From Roseburia sp. 499 (lineage in GTDB: Bacteria; Bacillota; Clostridia; Lachnospirales; Lachnospiraceae): a stretch of 64,000 bases of DNA. The first letter of the stretch is position 1. The number at the start of each line of letters is the position of its first letter. Location: assembly GCF_001940225.2 (NCBI RefSeq), contig NZ_CP135164.1:3100001-3164000 (forward strand), in the 5' to 3' direction. The notes beneath the pieces were generated by a model. It ran no database searches and had not been told where the DNA came from. It saw only the letters and a list, made by a program, of their open reading frames with translations. Below, one piece after another: positions 1-6,980 of the stretch. The translations under genes and the position numbers were made by a program.

Positions 1-51
1 AATATAAATATCTACATCCGCACCAGCTGCCAGCAAAATTGAACTATTCAC
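1..51 (-). CDS. atpB: ATP synthase subunit a (5' end only)
   Basis: This is the first 17 codons of a gene that runs off the left edge. A GTG start at 51 follows an AGGAGG Shine-Dalgarno about 8 bases upstream. The peptide begins MNSSILLAAGADVDIYI. Identification rests mainly on position: it is directly downstream of two ATP synthase assembly/I-type genes on the same strand, the usual place for the membrane proton-channel subunit a of F1Fo ATP synthase. The 17 visible residues are too few to confirm the family independently. Confidence 0.65.
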   Translation of the reverse strand, partial: MNSSILLAAGADVDIYI

Positions 52-84
52 GCTCTCACCTCCTTTAATTCGCTTGATTAATCA

Positions 85-510
85 CTACCCGATTTTGTCC
101 GCAGACAATTCTCCTTTTCTCCTCGCGTATTTTGTGATGAATTTATGTGTAAAAGGCTGTAGATAGGCTGCTACCTTCAGTCCCATTACTCCGATGAACA
201 TGGTAATCAGATTACCTAAATCAAAAATACCTGTAACTGCAAATGCAACTACGACACCAATATATCGTATCGCTGAAAACAGGGCACTCTTTCTGGATGC
301 CCCCTTTTCCGATGCCAATTCTACAGTATCTAAAATCACAACCGCCATATTGACAGCCATAAGACCTGCTACTACTATTCCAAACCACAAACCTGTGCTA
401 TAACGCAATCTGTCTTCCACAAACCACACACCCGTAAACTGTATTACCAATCCATACAGAACCAGCTCCAGTATCAGTTCCGGCAATACCGGATTAATCC
501 TTTTTAACAT
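85..510 (-). CDS. ATP synthase subunit I-like membrane protein
   Basis: The product is a 141-residue hydrophobic protein with about four predicted membrane helices and a basic C-terminus. It matches the small poorly conserved AtpI-type protein encoded just before atpB in Firmicutes atp operons, which is thought to help assemble the c-ring or carry Mg2+ (family knowledge). The ATG at 510 was chosen because it has a GGAAAGGAAG ribosome site. A longer reading would extend into the upstream gene. It overlaps the upstream AtpZ-like gene by 17 bases, consistent with translational coupling. Assignment depends mostly on location and topology. Confidence 0.65.
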   Translation of the reverse strand: MLKRINPVLPELILELVLYGLVIQFTGVWFVEDRLRYSTGLWFGIVVAGLMAVNMAVVILDTVELASEKGASRKSALFSAIRYIGVVVAFAVTGIFDLGNLITMFIGVMGLKVAAYLQPFTHKFITKYARRKGELSADKIG

Positions 511-742
511 GATTCTGCTTCCTTTCCTCTTTTTGCTGATATATCTTTTTGGCCATTTTGTGTACATTCTGGAATCCTGCCAATGCACCCATGAAAAATA
601 ATGGTATTACAATCCAATCCATGTCAAAACGCTTCCCGATATATACACCGGCCAACGAACACATAAAAATAGGCACCAACATGTTAATTCCAAATTGCGT
701 AATTAGAACCAGAGACTGATATACGCTTCTTTTGTATTTCAC
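494..742 (-). CDS. atpZ: AtpZ/AtpI-family protein
   Basis: The product is an 82-residue protein with two membrane helices joined by a short loop (IGKRFDMDW), typical of AtpZ. This family is the first gene of many atp operons and is implicated in ion transport or ATP synthase assembly (family knowledge). The GTG at 742 lies 8 bases after AGGAGG. The GTG at 751 overlaps the ribosome site itself and is unlikely. It is the promoter-proximal gene of the operon, with a good sigma-A promoter just upstream at 775-803. Confidence 0.75.
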   Translation of the reverse strand: MKYKRSVYQSLVLITQFGINMLVPIFMCSLAGVYIGKRFDMDWIVIPLFFMGALAGFQNVHKMAKKIYQQKEERKQNHVKKD

Positions 743-774
743 ATGCGGCACCTCCTATTACTTTTATATTATTT

Positions 775-803
775 ATTATATCTACTTTTCGACAAAATGT
801 CCA
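775..803 (-). promoter_or_regulatory. sigma-A promoter of the atp operon
   Basis: TGGACA and TATAAT are separated by 17 bases on the minus strand. The -10 ends about 33 bases before the atpZ start. Nothing else upstream competes, and the neighbouring gene has its own terminator at 890-928. Confidence 0.6.
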
Positions 804-889
804 TTCCTTCCGGCAACTTTCCGAAAAATGTTTTTAGTCAATTTTTTCCATTTGCAACCAAAGTGCACAACTACTGCTGTTTCCGCAAA

Positions 890-928
890 AAAGAGTAACC
901 AAATATTTTTCTCTTCTGGTTACTCTTT
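890..928 (-). terminator. Rho-independent terminator after the dCMP deaminase gene
   Basis: A perfect 12-bp inverted repeat (AAAGAGTAACCA / TGGTTACTCTTT) is followed on the minus strand by six Ts. It separates the sua5-phosphatase-deaminase group from the atp operon. Confidence 0.85.
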
Positions 929-944
929 CCATTCCACACTATTA

Positions 945-1430
945 TTATACTGTTATTTTAATTTCTTTTCCAGTCCGCTCATATCGATAAAACTTCACTC
1001 CAGCAGCCTTAAACATTCGCTTGGACGCAATCACGGATGGCGCATCTTTATACTTATCATCATCATATATAACGGTTTTTATTCCCGCCTGAATAATTGC
1101 CTTGGCACACTCATTACACGGAAACAAGGACACATACATTTTGGCACCTTCCAGACTTCCGCCCCGATAGTTCAATATCGCATTCAACTCACTGTGGGTC
1201 GTATAAAAATATTTATTCTGCAAAGGTTCTCCTTCTCTCGCCCATGGAAATTCATCATCGGAACACCCTATTGGAAACCCATTATATCCCATAGATAAAA
1301 TCTTATTATCGGGACTTACAATACATGCTCCCACTTGGGTATTGGGGTCTTTAGAACGCATTCCCGACAAAAGGGCAACCCCCATAAAATATTCATCCCA
1401 GGAAATATAATCCTCACGCTTCTGACTCAT
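945..1430 (-). CDS. comEB: dCMP deaminase (ComEB family)
   Basis: This 161-residue zinc enzyme deaminates dCMP to dUMP for thymidylate synthesis. Zinc ligands are visible as H79-S-E81 (E81 is the proton shuttle) and P104-C-N-E-C108, the standard HxE...PCxxC cytidine deaminase-like signature. Length is normal for the family. The ATG at 1430 is preceded by GAGGAAGAG; an upstream ATG at 1451 has no ribosome site. It overlaps the phosphatase gene by 17 bases, so the two are probably co-translated. The name comEB comes from its position in B. subtilis competence operons and does not imply competence here. Confidence 0.9.
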   Translation of the reverse strand: MSQKREDYISWDEYFMGVALLSGMRSKDPNTQVGACIVSPDNKILSMGYNGFPIGCSDDEFPWAREGEPLQNKYFYTTHSELNAILNYRGGSLEGAKMYVSLFPCNECAKAIIQAGIKTVIYDDDKYKDAPSVIASKRMFKAAGVKFYRYERTGKEIKITV

Positions 1431-1896
1431 TCTCTTCCTCGTTTCCTTCATTAATCAAACTTACCAATTTCTTAATCGTCTTATTGAGTGTTTCATAGCA
1501 TAGTCCATAAGACTGCAACGGCCCTCCATACGGATTGATAATTTCTAATTCATCTCCGGTAAGCTCTGTCAAAACCTCAAGTTCCATTCCTTCCGGCAAT
1601 TCATAAGATTCTATAATCTTTTGCTTTTGTGCCTCTCCCATGGCTATAATCAGATTCTCCGGCTCCAAATCTTCTTGTTCCAGTTGTCGCGACATCTGAT
1701 TCTCCCCATTAATTCCATTACTAATCAATACAGCCTCCGCTTTTTGATTTAAAGGCTCCGGAAAAAGAACTACCAGTCCTCTGCTTTCAATCTCCAGCGG
1801 GTATTTTATCATATACTCTTTCATAATTGCTTCTGCCATAGGTGCTCGTGCAGTTCCGCTGTCACATACAAAAATAATTTTCTTGTATTTTTTCAT
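1414..1896 (-). CDS. Low-molecular-weight protein tyrosine phosphatase-like protein
   Basis: The 160-residue product carries the CX5R phosphate-binding loop at C11-R17 (VCDSGTARAPMAEA). The loop diverges from the usual CxGNTCRSP form but keeps the nucleophile and arginine. At the DP loop, where the catalytic general acid Asp normally sits, the sequence reads I-I-N121-P-Y-G-G, so Asn replaces Asp. Activity may be altered, or the protein may bind rather than hydrolyse phospho-residues (inference). Homologues such as YwlE dephosphorylate phosphoarginine. The gene sits between sua5 and the deaminase, echoing the ywlC-ywlE neighbourhood near atp in Bacillus. The start at 1896 follows GGAAGG. Confidence 0.8.
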   Translation of the reverse strand: MKKYKKIIFVCDSGTARAPMAEAIMKEYMIKYPLEIESRGLVVLFPEPLNQKAEAVLISNGINGENQMSRQLEQEDLEPENLIIAMGEAQKQKIIESYELPEGMELEVLTELTGDELEIINPYGGPLQSYGLCYETLNKTIKKLVSLINEGNEEENESEA

Positions 1897-1912
1897 TCTG
1901 CTTCCTTCCATT

Positions 1913-2968
1913 CTACACTTCAATTACCTGATGTCCTGCTGCTTTTAACATGCGGTTCATGATAGCTTGTCCTATTCTGGGTGTGGAAAAGCTTTCCGAA
2001 TAAATCATGTCCACATTCAAATCATCAAATTCCCGTAAAATCCCATATAAATGACGGGCAATGGCGTCTTCATCTTCTCTGCTGCCAATGCTCTTTACAA
2101 CTCCAGCCTGATACAGACCACATGTCTCATCCGTTCCGATAACCCCTGTTTTCTTCCCGGATTTTTCCGCTTCGCAGACCAGGTCATTGATTTTTTCTAC
2201 TACCTTCTCCTGCACTCCATCCACCAGAATTAAATCTGCCTTAGGAGCATAATGCTTGTACTTCATCCCCGGTGCTTTGGGATGAACTGTGGGATCATCT
2301 AGCACAAGTCCCGGATCCATCCGGACTTCTCCGATTATCTCACGAATCATCTCCGGCGTAATATACCCCGGTCGTAAAATCATTGGGATGGTTGTGGAAA
2401 AATCTACAATCGTTGATTCTATACCAATCCCTACCGCACCTCCATCTAGGATCATAGGAATTCTTCCATCCATATCCAACGCAACATGCTCTGCCTTCGT
2501 TGGACTTGGCTTTCCTGACGTATTGGCACTCGGTGCTGCAATATATCCGCCCCCAGCATCAATCAGCGCCAACGCAATGGGATGGTTCGGCATACGAACC
2601 GCAACAGTATTAAGCCCACCGGTTGTTTCCAATGGAACCTGTTCACTCTTTGGAAAAATCATAGTCAGCGGTCCCGGCCAGAAATGCTTTGCCAGTTTTC
2701 TAGCCTTTTCCGGTATATCTGATGTGATTTTCTCCAACGCTCCCATATTAGAAATATGCACAATTAGCGGATTATCTGACGGGCGCCCCTTAGCCGCATA
2801 AATCTTTTTAGACGCTTCCGGATTCAGCGCATCTGCCCCTAATCCATATACCGTTTCTGTAGGAAATGCCACCAGACCGCCATCCTTTAAAATCCGCCCT
2901 GCTTCTTCTATTTTTTTCCTATCTTCCTCTGTTAAAAGGTTTGTTATTTTCTCTACTTCCGTCTTCAT
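1913..2968 (-). CDS. sua5: L-threonylcarbamoyladenylate synthase (Sua5/YwlC type)
   Basis: At 351 residues this is the long two-domain form: an N-terminal YrdC/TsaC domain (about 1-215) and a C-terminal Sua5 domain. It makes threonylcarbamoyl-AMP from Thr, bicarbonate and ATP, the first step of the t6A37 tRNA modification. Visible signatures are the KGRPSDNPL substrate-binding stretch, PSANTSGKPSPT and GIESTIVD. It is the first gene of a three-gene group with the phosphatase and dCMP deaminase, driven by the promoter at 3002-3029. Confidence 0.93.
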   Translation of the reverse strand: MKTEVEKITNLLTEEDRKKIEEAGRILKDGGLVAFPTETVYGLGADALNPEASKKIYAAKGRPSDNPLIVHISNMGALEKITSDIPEKARKLAKHFWPGPLTMIFPKSEQVPLETTGGLNTVAVRMPNHPIALALIDAGGGYIAAPSANTSGKPSPTKAEHVALDMDGRIPMILDGGAVGIGIESTIVDFSTTIPMILRPGYITPEMIREIIGEVRMDPGLVLDDPTVHPKAPGMKYKHYAPKADLILVDGVQEKVVEKINDLVCEAEKSGKKTGVIGTDETCGLYQAGVVKSIGSREDEDAIARHLYGILREFDDLNVDMIYSESFSTPRIGQAIMNRMLKAAGHQVIEV

Positions 2969-3001
2969 GTTTCACTATCCCATTTTACATACTATTTACT
3001 A

Positions 3002-3029
3002 AGTATATCACTTTCTGGGATTTTATCAA
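3002..3029 (-). promoter_or_regulatory. Promoter of sua5
   Basis: TTGATA and TATACT lie 16 bases apart on the minus strand. The -10 is preceded by TGA (extended -10). A near-identical arrangement precedes the neighbouring diguanylate cyclase gene at 4194-4221. Confidence 0.55.
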
Positions 3030-4159
3030 CTTTTTCCTTCTTTTTGCTGTTTTTTCTGTTCATGTTTTTTCAAATACATTTTCTGATCCGCTTCTTTTAT
3101 AATAGCATCTATATCTCCCCCATTTCCCGAAGCGCAACCGATAGCAATCGAAAGTTCCATATTAATAGACGAAGATTTCTGTTTTATCTTTCTCTCCCAT
3201 TTAAAAAGTAATTCCTCTACTTCTCCTTCACTCGGATTTTCAACTATCATAACGAATTCATCGCCGCCTGTACGGTATGCCTTCCTATCCGTATCCGTTA
3301 ATGCCATAATTACTTGTGCTACTTCACAAATGACAAAATCTCCCTTGTCGTGTCCCAGATTATCATTCACATCTTTCAGATTATTTACATCCCAGAATAT
3401 TGCACTAACCCGTTCTACCTTTGGATATTCTTCCTTTACCATTCGCAAAAACTTGTTCCTATTATATAGTCCGGTCATTTCATCTCTTTCACTGCGACGT
3501 TTCATACGCCCTGCATAAGCTGCATATTCTAAAATATTCTCTGAAATATTTTGAACAACAGGCAGCATCAAAAGAAGGATTACGCATCGCGGTACTACAT
3601 AATATACAATCAGTGTATACCACGGATTGGAATTACTGATTTGAATACGAAGTTCTCCTGTAGCATGGTTCCTATAATAAGCGGTCGGCTCTGTTGTCAG
3701 CGTCAACATATTTGCATCACACAGTCCAAAAAAATAGCCGCCCGTAACAATTACAAATACACTTACAATAGAAAGTATATATGTATAGATTATCATTTTC
3801 TTGTTACTATATTGTGCTGCTATCAGCAACGGAAACACACTAATCAGAACAGTATGATAGGTCAAAGTAACTCCAAGTATTGTAATCGCCACTATTGTAT
3901 TAAAAACAAGGATATACTTCACCCATGGCTTATGTAAATCTACACATTTGCCAAACAGAAACGTAATAAGAACAATAACACACCCACAAAAGATTCCTTC
4001 TGATAACAGTTCCATATTTACAATGAAAATCTGGGCTACATTTGCCAACCATATAGCAATCATTCCTATAAAGGTAACCACAAGACACTTGAGGGTGTAT
4101 TTGTTTACTCTATAATCAATTTTTGATTGTTCATATTCACTATAAGTATTCTTCGTCAT
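3026..4159 (-). CDS. Membrane diguanylate cyclase (GGDEF)
   Basis: The 377-residue protein has an N-terminal region with about six hydrophobic segments (residues 25-205) and a C-terminal GGDEF domain (about 222-372). The catalytic motif GGDEF at 298-302 is intact, so it should condense two GTP to c-di-GMP. The inhibitory I-site RxxD normally five residues before GGDEF is absent (DTDR instead), so product inhibition may be weak. The membrane part is not a sensor domain I recognise. The ATG follows AAAGGAGG ideally. An HD-GYP protein at the right end of the window could degrade the product. Confidence 0.88.
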   Translation of the reverse strand: MTKNTYSEYEQSKIDYRVNKYTLKCLVVTFIGMIAIWLANVAQIFIVNMELLSEGIFCGCVIVLITFLFGKCVDLHKPWVKYILVFNTIVAITILGVTLTYHTVLISVFPLLIAAQYSNKKMIIYTYILSIVSVFVIVTGGYFFGLCDANMLTLTTEPTAYYRNHATGELRIQISNSNPWYTLIVYYVVPRCVILLLMLPVVQNISENILEYAAYAGRMKRRSERDEMTGLYNRNKFLRMVKEEYPKVERVSAIFWDVNNLKDVNDNLGHDKGDFVICEVAQVIMALTDTDRKAYRTGGDEFVMIVENPSEGEVEELLFKWERKIKQKSSSINMELSIAIGCASGNGGDIDAIIKEADQKMYLKKHEQKKQQKEGKS

Positions 4160-4193
4160 TGCACACCTCCTTTTCCTAAGGCATTTTTTCTTA

Positions 4194-4221
4194 AGTATAT
4201 CATTTTCTTAGATTTATTCAA
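4194..4221 (-). promoter_or_regulatory. Promoter of the diguanylate cyclase gene
   Basis: TTGAAT and TATACT are 16 bases apart, with a TGA extension before the -10, on the minus strand. The -35 overlaps the last codons of the cwlD-type gene. Confidence 0.5.
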
Positions 4222-4909
4222 CACTTTCTTTCCCTAAATATTCTATGATTCCGCTATGTACTGCATCTGCTACTTTTTTCTGATACTCTTTTGTTACCAG
4301 AAGAGATGCTTCTTCTGAATTACTTAAAAATCCACATTCTACAATTACGGTTGGACTAGATGTTTTTTTCAGTAAATAATAGCTTTCATTTGCCTTTGCC
4401 TGCCGGTGATTTGCAGGGTCTAACTGCTCAATCAAAACTTTTTGCAAAATTTCCGCCAGTTTCTTTCCCTCTGCCGATTCCCCATAATAAAACACCTGGG
4501 CTCCTTTTACATATTCCTCCGGGTAGCTGTTCTGATGAATACTTACCGTAAACATTGGTTTTGCCTCATCAATAATTTCGCAACGTTTACGCATATCTTC
4601 TACTTTTTTGTTGGTGGAGTTTTCTCTATACAATCCGTTTTCATCGGTACGGGTCATAACTACTTCAATATCATCTGCCTCCAATAACTTTTTTAAGTAT
4701 TTCGCAATTTTTAAGTTGATGTCTTTTTCTTCTGCTTTATTGATTCCCACTTTACCCGGATCCGCTCCTCCATGTCCTGCGTCTACTACAATACAGATTT
4801 TTCCTTCTTCTGCTTTTCGACTTTCTACGATATGTGCACCTTCTTTAGCTAAAAAATAGGCTCCCACCAATACGATGACAGCCATAATAAGTTCCAATCT
4901 TTTCTTCAT
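4214..4909 (-). CDS. cwlD: N-acetylmuramoyl-L-alanine amidase, CwlD type
   Basis: This 231-residue Amidase_3 zinc enzyme cleaves the lactyl-L-Ala bond of peptidoglycan. An N-terminal hydrophobic anchor (residues 7-22) places the domain outside the membrane. Zinc and catalytic residues are visible: D-A-G-H46-G-G, the glutamates near 59-60, S-I-H125 and V-E191-C-G-F. Length and anchored layout match CwlD, which helps make muramic-delta-lactam in spore cortex (family knowledge). The spore role is inferred from length and from the other spore genes in the window. An AGGTGAGG site precedes the start. Confidence 0.8.
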   Translation of the reverse strand: MKKRLELIMAVIVLVGAYFLAKEGAHIVESRKAEEGKICIVVDAGHGGADPGKVGINKAEEKDINLKIAKYLKKLLEADDIEVVMTRTDENGLYRENSTNKKVEDMRKRCEIIDEAKPMFTVSIHQNSYPEEYVKGAQVFYYGESAEGKKLAEILQKVLIEQLDPANHRQAKANESYYLLKKTSSPTVIVECGFLSNSEEASLLVTKEYQKKVADAVHSGIIEYLGKESVE

Positions 4910-4962
4910 ATCCTCACCTGAAAATCCTGTTATTAAAGAATATGAAAGTTTCGAAAAAATAT

Positions 4963-5628
4963 TCAGTTTTGCAGTGCCTCTTCCACCGCCTTTTTAATAA
5001 CATTGCTGGAATTTGTTGCTCCCGATACCGCGTCAACATCCGTGTTTTGTTCCTTTATTATTTTATCCACTATCTTTTCAGCCGGTTCTCCTTTCTCATT
5101 TTTATGCTCTATCAGCTCAATATCTACAATCTTTCCACTCTTTACCGTTACTTCTACTTTCGCATAAATATATCCCACATCATAGCTTCCGACATATGTT
5201 CCATCTGCTAATTCATGCGCGTCAATTCCAGATATTTGAATTGCACTCATTTGATCTTGATATTTCACAAAACCGATACTACATATCACTATATGCAAAA
5301 TAATCACAACCAGCAGTCCCGCTGACAGTATTCGATGCCAACGCAATCTCACAGTTTTTTCTTTTATAACATAACAAAACAGAATTATCCCTGCAATAAT
5401 GACAACAGCTACGATTCCTGTCACTAAGACATAGACACTACGTCCCCATAGCACCGGAAAGACAAATATCATATGAAGAACACAACATATTACTGCTATA
5501 ACGCAGACCTTTTTGTGCATTTTCATTAAAATCTTATCTGCTCTTTTTAAGTGCAATTTTCGCGTCAATACTTTTGCAAACAATATGCAAAAACAAACCA
5601 GCAATATATATCCTAAAACAATTCCCAT
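4963..5628 (-). CDS. Membrane cytochrome b-like protein fused to an FMN-binding domain
   Basis: In this 221-residue protein, residues 1-120 form about four membrane helices. Two helices each carry a histidine pair with exactly 13 residues between: H38/H52 and H98/H112. This is the bis-histidine spacing of ferric-reductase/NOX-type heme b proteins. Residues 130-221 form an FMN_bind domain ending in D-A-V-S-G-A-T-N-S-S, the ApbE flavinylation motif that attaches FMN covalently. The likely role is moving electrons across the membrane to an outward-facing flavin (inference). It is the last gene of a TetR-flavodoxin-FMN operon, 3 bases after its neighbour. Confidence 0.75.
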   Translation of the reverse strand: MGIVLGYILLVCFCILFAKVLTRKLHLKRADKILMKMHKKVCVIAVICCVLHMIFVFPVLWGRSVYVLVTGIVAVVIIAGIILFCYVIKEKTVRLRWHRILSAGLLVVIILHIVICSIGFVKYQDQMSAIQISGIDAHELADGTYVGSYDVGYIYAKVEVTVKSGKIVDIELIEHKNEKGEPAEKIVDKIIKEQNTDVDAVSGATNSSNVIKKAVEEALQN

Positions 5629-5631
5629 ATT

Positions 5632-6201
5632 TTACCCAAATCTCCTTTGTATTTTTTTCTTCAATACACTTGACAGTTCTTTGCTTTTCCCTGTGTTTGC
5701 ACATACAACTGTTCCACCATATTTCATTCCTGCTGTCTTAAAAAATTCCTTTACAACTCGAATAGCTCCCCTGCTCTGTCCAAAAATCCAGGAAAAAGGA
5801 GATGCTGTATTGCAAGCAGTAAGGAAGAAATATTTTTTCCCCGGGAGCCTTCCTTTCGGAAATGTTTTGGTCTCTTCCATTGCCACCCCCAACAGTCGGT
5901 CAAACATATTTTTCACAACAGCAGGTACATTTGCCCAGTAAACCGGCGCTGCCAGTACCACCGCATCACATTTTCGCAATAGTTCTGCTATCTGCTGAAT
6001 GTCATCCTTCCTCACACATTCCCGTGTGTCAAGACACACGCGACAGCCCCCACAAAAAGCAATCTTCTTCTCATAAAGGTCTATCTTATCCACTTCCCAA
6101 CCAGCCGCTTCTGCTGCATCTATGGCACAGTCCAGCATTTTAGCTACTACGCCTTTTTTATTGGGACTTCCCAAAATGGCAAGCATTCTTTTATTACTCA
6201 T
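5632..6201 (-). CDS. Flavodoxin-fold NAD(P)H-dependent FMN reductase
   Basis: The 189-residue product begins with the flavodoxin-like phosphate loop ILGSPNKKG, has the Fe-S flavoprotein-like Cys set F-C-G-G-C-R-V-C, and the APVYWANVPAVVKNMFDR flavin-contact region. It is a cytosolic flavoprotein, likely reducing flavins, quinones or a partner protein. The start at 6201 follows AAGGAGGGAAGG. It overlaps tetR by 8 bases and lies 3 bases from the heme/FMN membrane gene. It may deliver NAD(P)H electrons to that protein (inference). Confidence 0.8.
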   Translation of the reverse strand: MSNKRMLAILGSPNKKGVVAKMLDCAIDAAEAAGWEVDKIDLYEKKIAFCGGCRVCLDTRECVRKDDIQQIAELLRKCDAVVLAAPVYWANVPAVVKNMFDRLLGVAMEETKTFPKGRLPGKKYFFLTACNTASPFSWIFGQSRGAIRVVKEFFKTAGMKYGGTVVCANTGKSKELSSVLKKKIQRRFG

Positions 6202-6838
6202 ACCTTCCCTCCTTAGCAATTACACAATACAAATGATCAAATCCATTTTTTAAAAATTCTTGTTTAGACAGTTTCATTTCCCGCACAATATACTCTTCTT
6301 TGTTGACTGCCAGCTGTATCAAACCGGATAACATTCCCCAAAAGGAAAATATAGTGGATATACTGTCTATTTCCTTCCGAAATTCTCCTGCTACAATTCC
6401 TTCTTCTATAAATTGTTTTAAAGCCAGATTGATTTTTTCTCCTATACGAAAGGTCTCTTTTTCCTCGGGCAAGCACTTAGAATGCTCGAAATCAATATTG
6501 ATACCCTCTAAAACCGTTTTAAAATAAAATGGATATTCCTCTTGATATCGCATCAGTGCCTTGCAAATAAGATAATACCGTTCCTTTACACTTTCCTTTT
6601 CTTCTATTGCAGTTACAATATAGTCATACAACTTTTTCATACTTTCCAAAACGAGTACGCCAACAATTTCCTCTTTGTTCCGAAAATACACATACAATGT
6701 GGCTTTGCTATAACCTGCTTTTTTTGCAATATCATCCATAGAGGTGGACTCTATTCCCTTTTCCTCAAACAGCTCCTGTGCCGCTGAAGCGATGTTGTGC
6801 CTGTGTACCTCTTTTGGTTCTTTTTTCCGACGTGCCAT
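6194..6838 (-). CDS. TetR/AcrR-family regulator
   Basis: The 214-residue protein has a TetR_N helix-turn-helix at about residues 14-60 (SMDDIAKKAGYSKATLYVYF is textbook) and a variable ligand-binding C-terminal part. It is first in an operon with the flavodoxin-like and heme/FMN genes and likely represses it. The sequence supports autoregulation: a perfect 9-bp inverted repeat overlaps the -10 of a consensus promoter immediately upstream. The inducer cannot be read from sequence. Confidence 0.92.
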   Translation of the reverse strand: MARRKKEPKEVHRHNIASAAQELFEEKGIESTSMDDIAKKAGYSKATLYVYFRNKEEIVGVLVLESMKKLYDYIVTAIEEKESVKERYYLICKALMRYQEEYPFYFKTVLEGINIDFEHSKCLPEEKETFRIGEKINLALKQFIEEGIVAGEFRKEIDSISTIFSFWGMLSGLIQLAVNKEEYIVREMKLSKQEFLKNGFDHLYCVIAKEGRYE

Positions 6839-6853
6839 CTATGTCATCTCCTT

Positions 6854-6876
6854 TAATTAAACCGACAGTTTAATTA
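6854..6876. promoter_or_regulatory. Palindromic TetR operator
   Basis: The arms TAATTAAAC and GTTTAATTA (9/9 matching) are separated by CGACA. The repeat covers the -10 of the tetR promoter (6873-6878) and reaches to the ribosome site, so binding would block RNA polymerase. Confidence 0.75.
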
Positions 6877-6901
6877 TAAACACGATATTGGTTTTTGTCA
6901 A
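6873..6901 (-). promoter_or_regulatory. Consensus promoter of the tetR redox operon
   Basis: TTGACA and TATAAT are exactly 17 bases apart on the minus strand, a perfect sigma-A consensus and one of the strongest promoters in the window. Its -10 is overlapped by the 6854-6876 operator. Confidence 0.85.
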
Positions 6902-6916
6902 TTTCTTTTCAAATTA

Positions 6917-6960
6917 AAATACGTCTATCTCCCTCTACCATTAGGGAAATAGACGTATTT
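6917..6960 (-). terminator. Terminator of the GH18 gene
   Basis: This is an 18-bp inverted repeat with one mismatch (AAATACGTCTAT... / ...ATAGACGTATTT) and an 8-base loop, with TTTTAATTT on the minus-strand side. Confidence 0.8.
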
Positions 6961-6980
6961 CATATACTCTATTAAAATTC

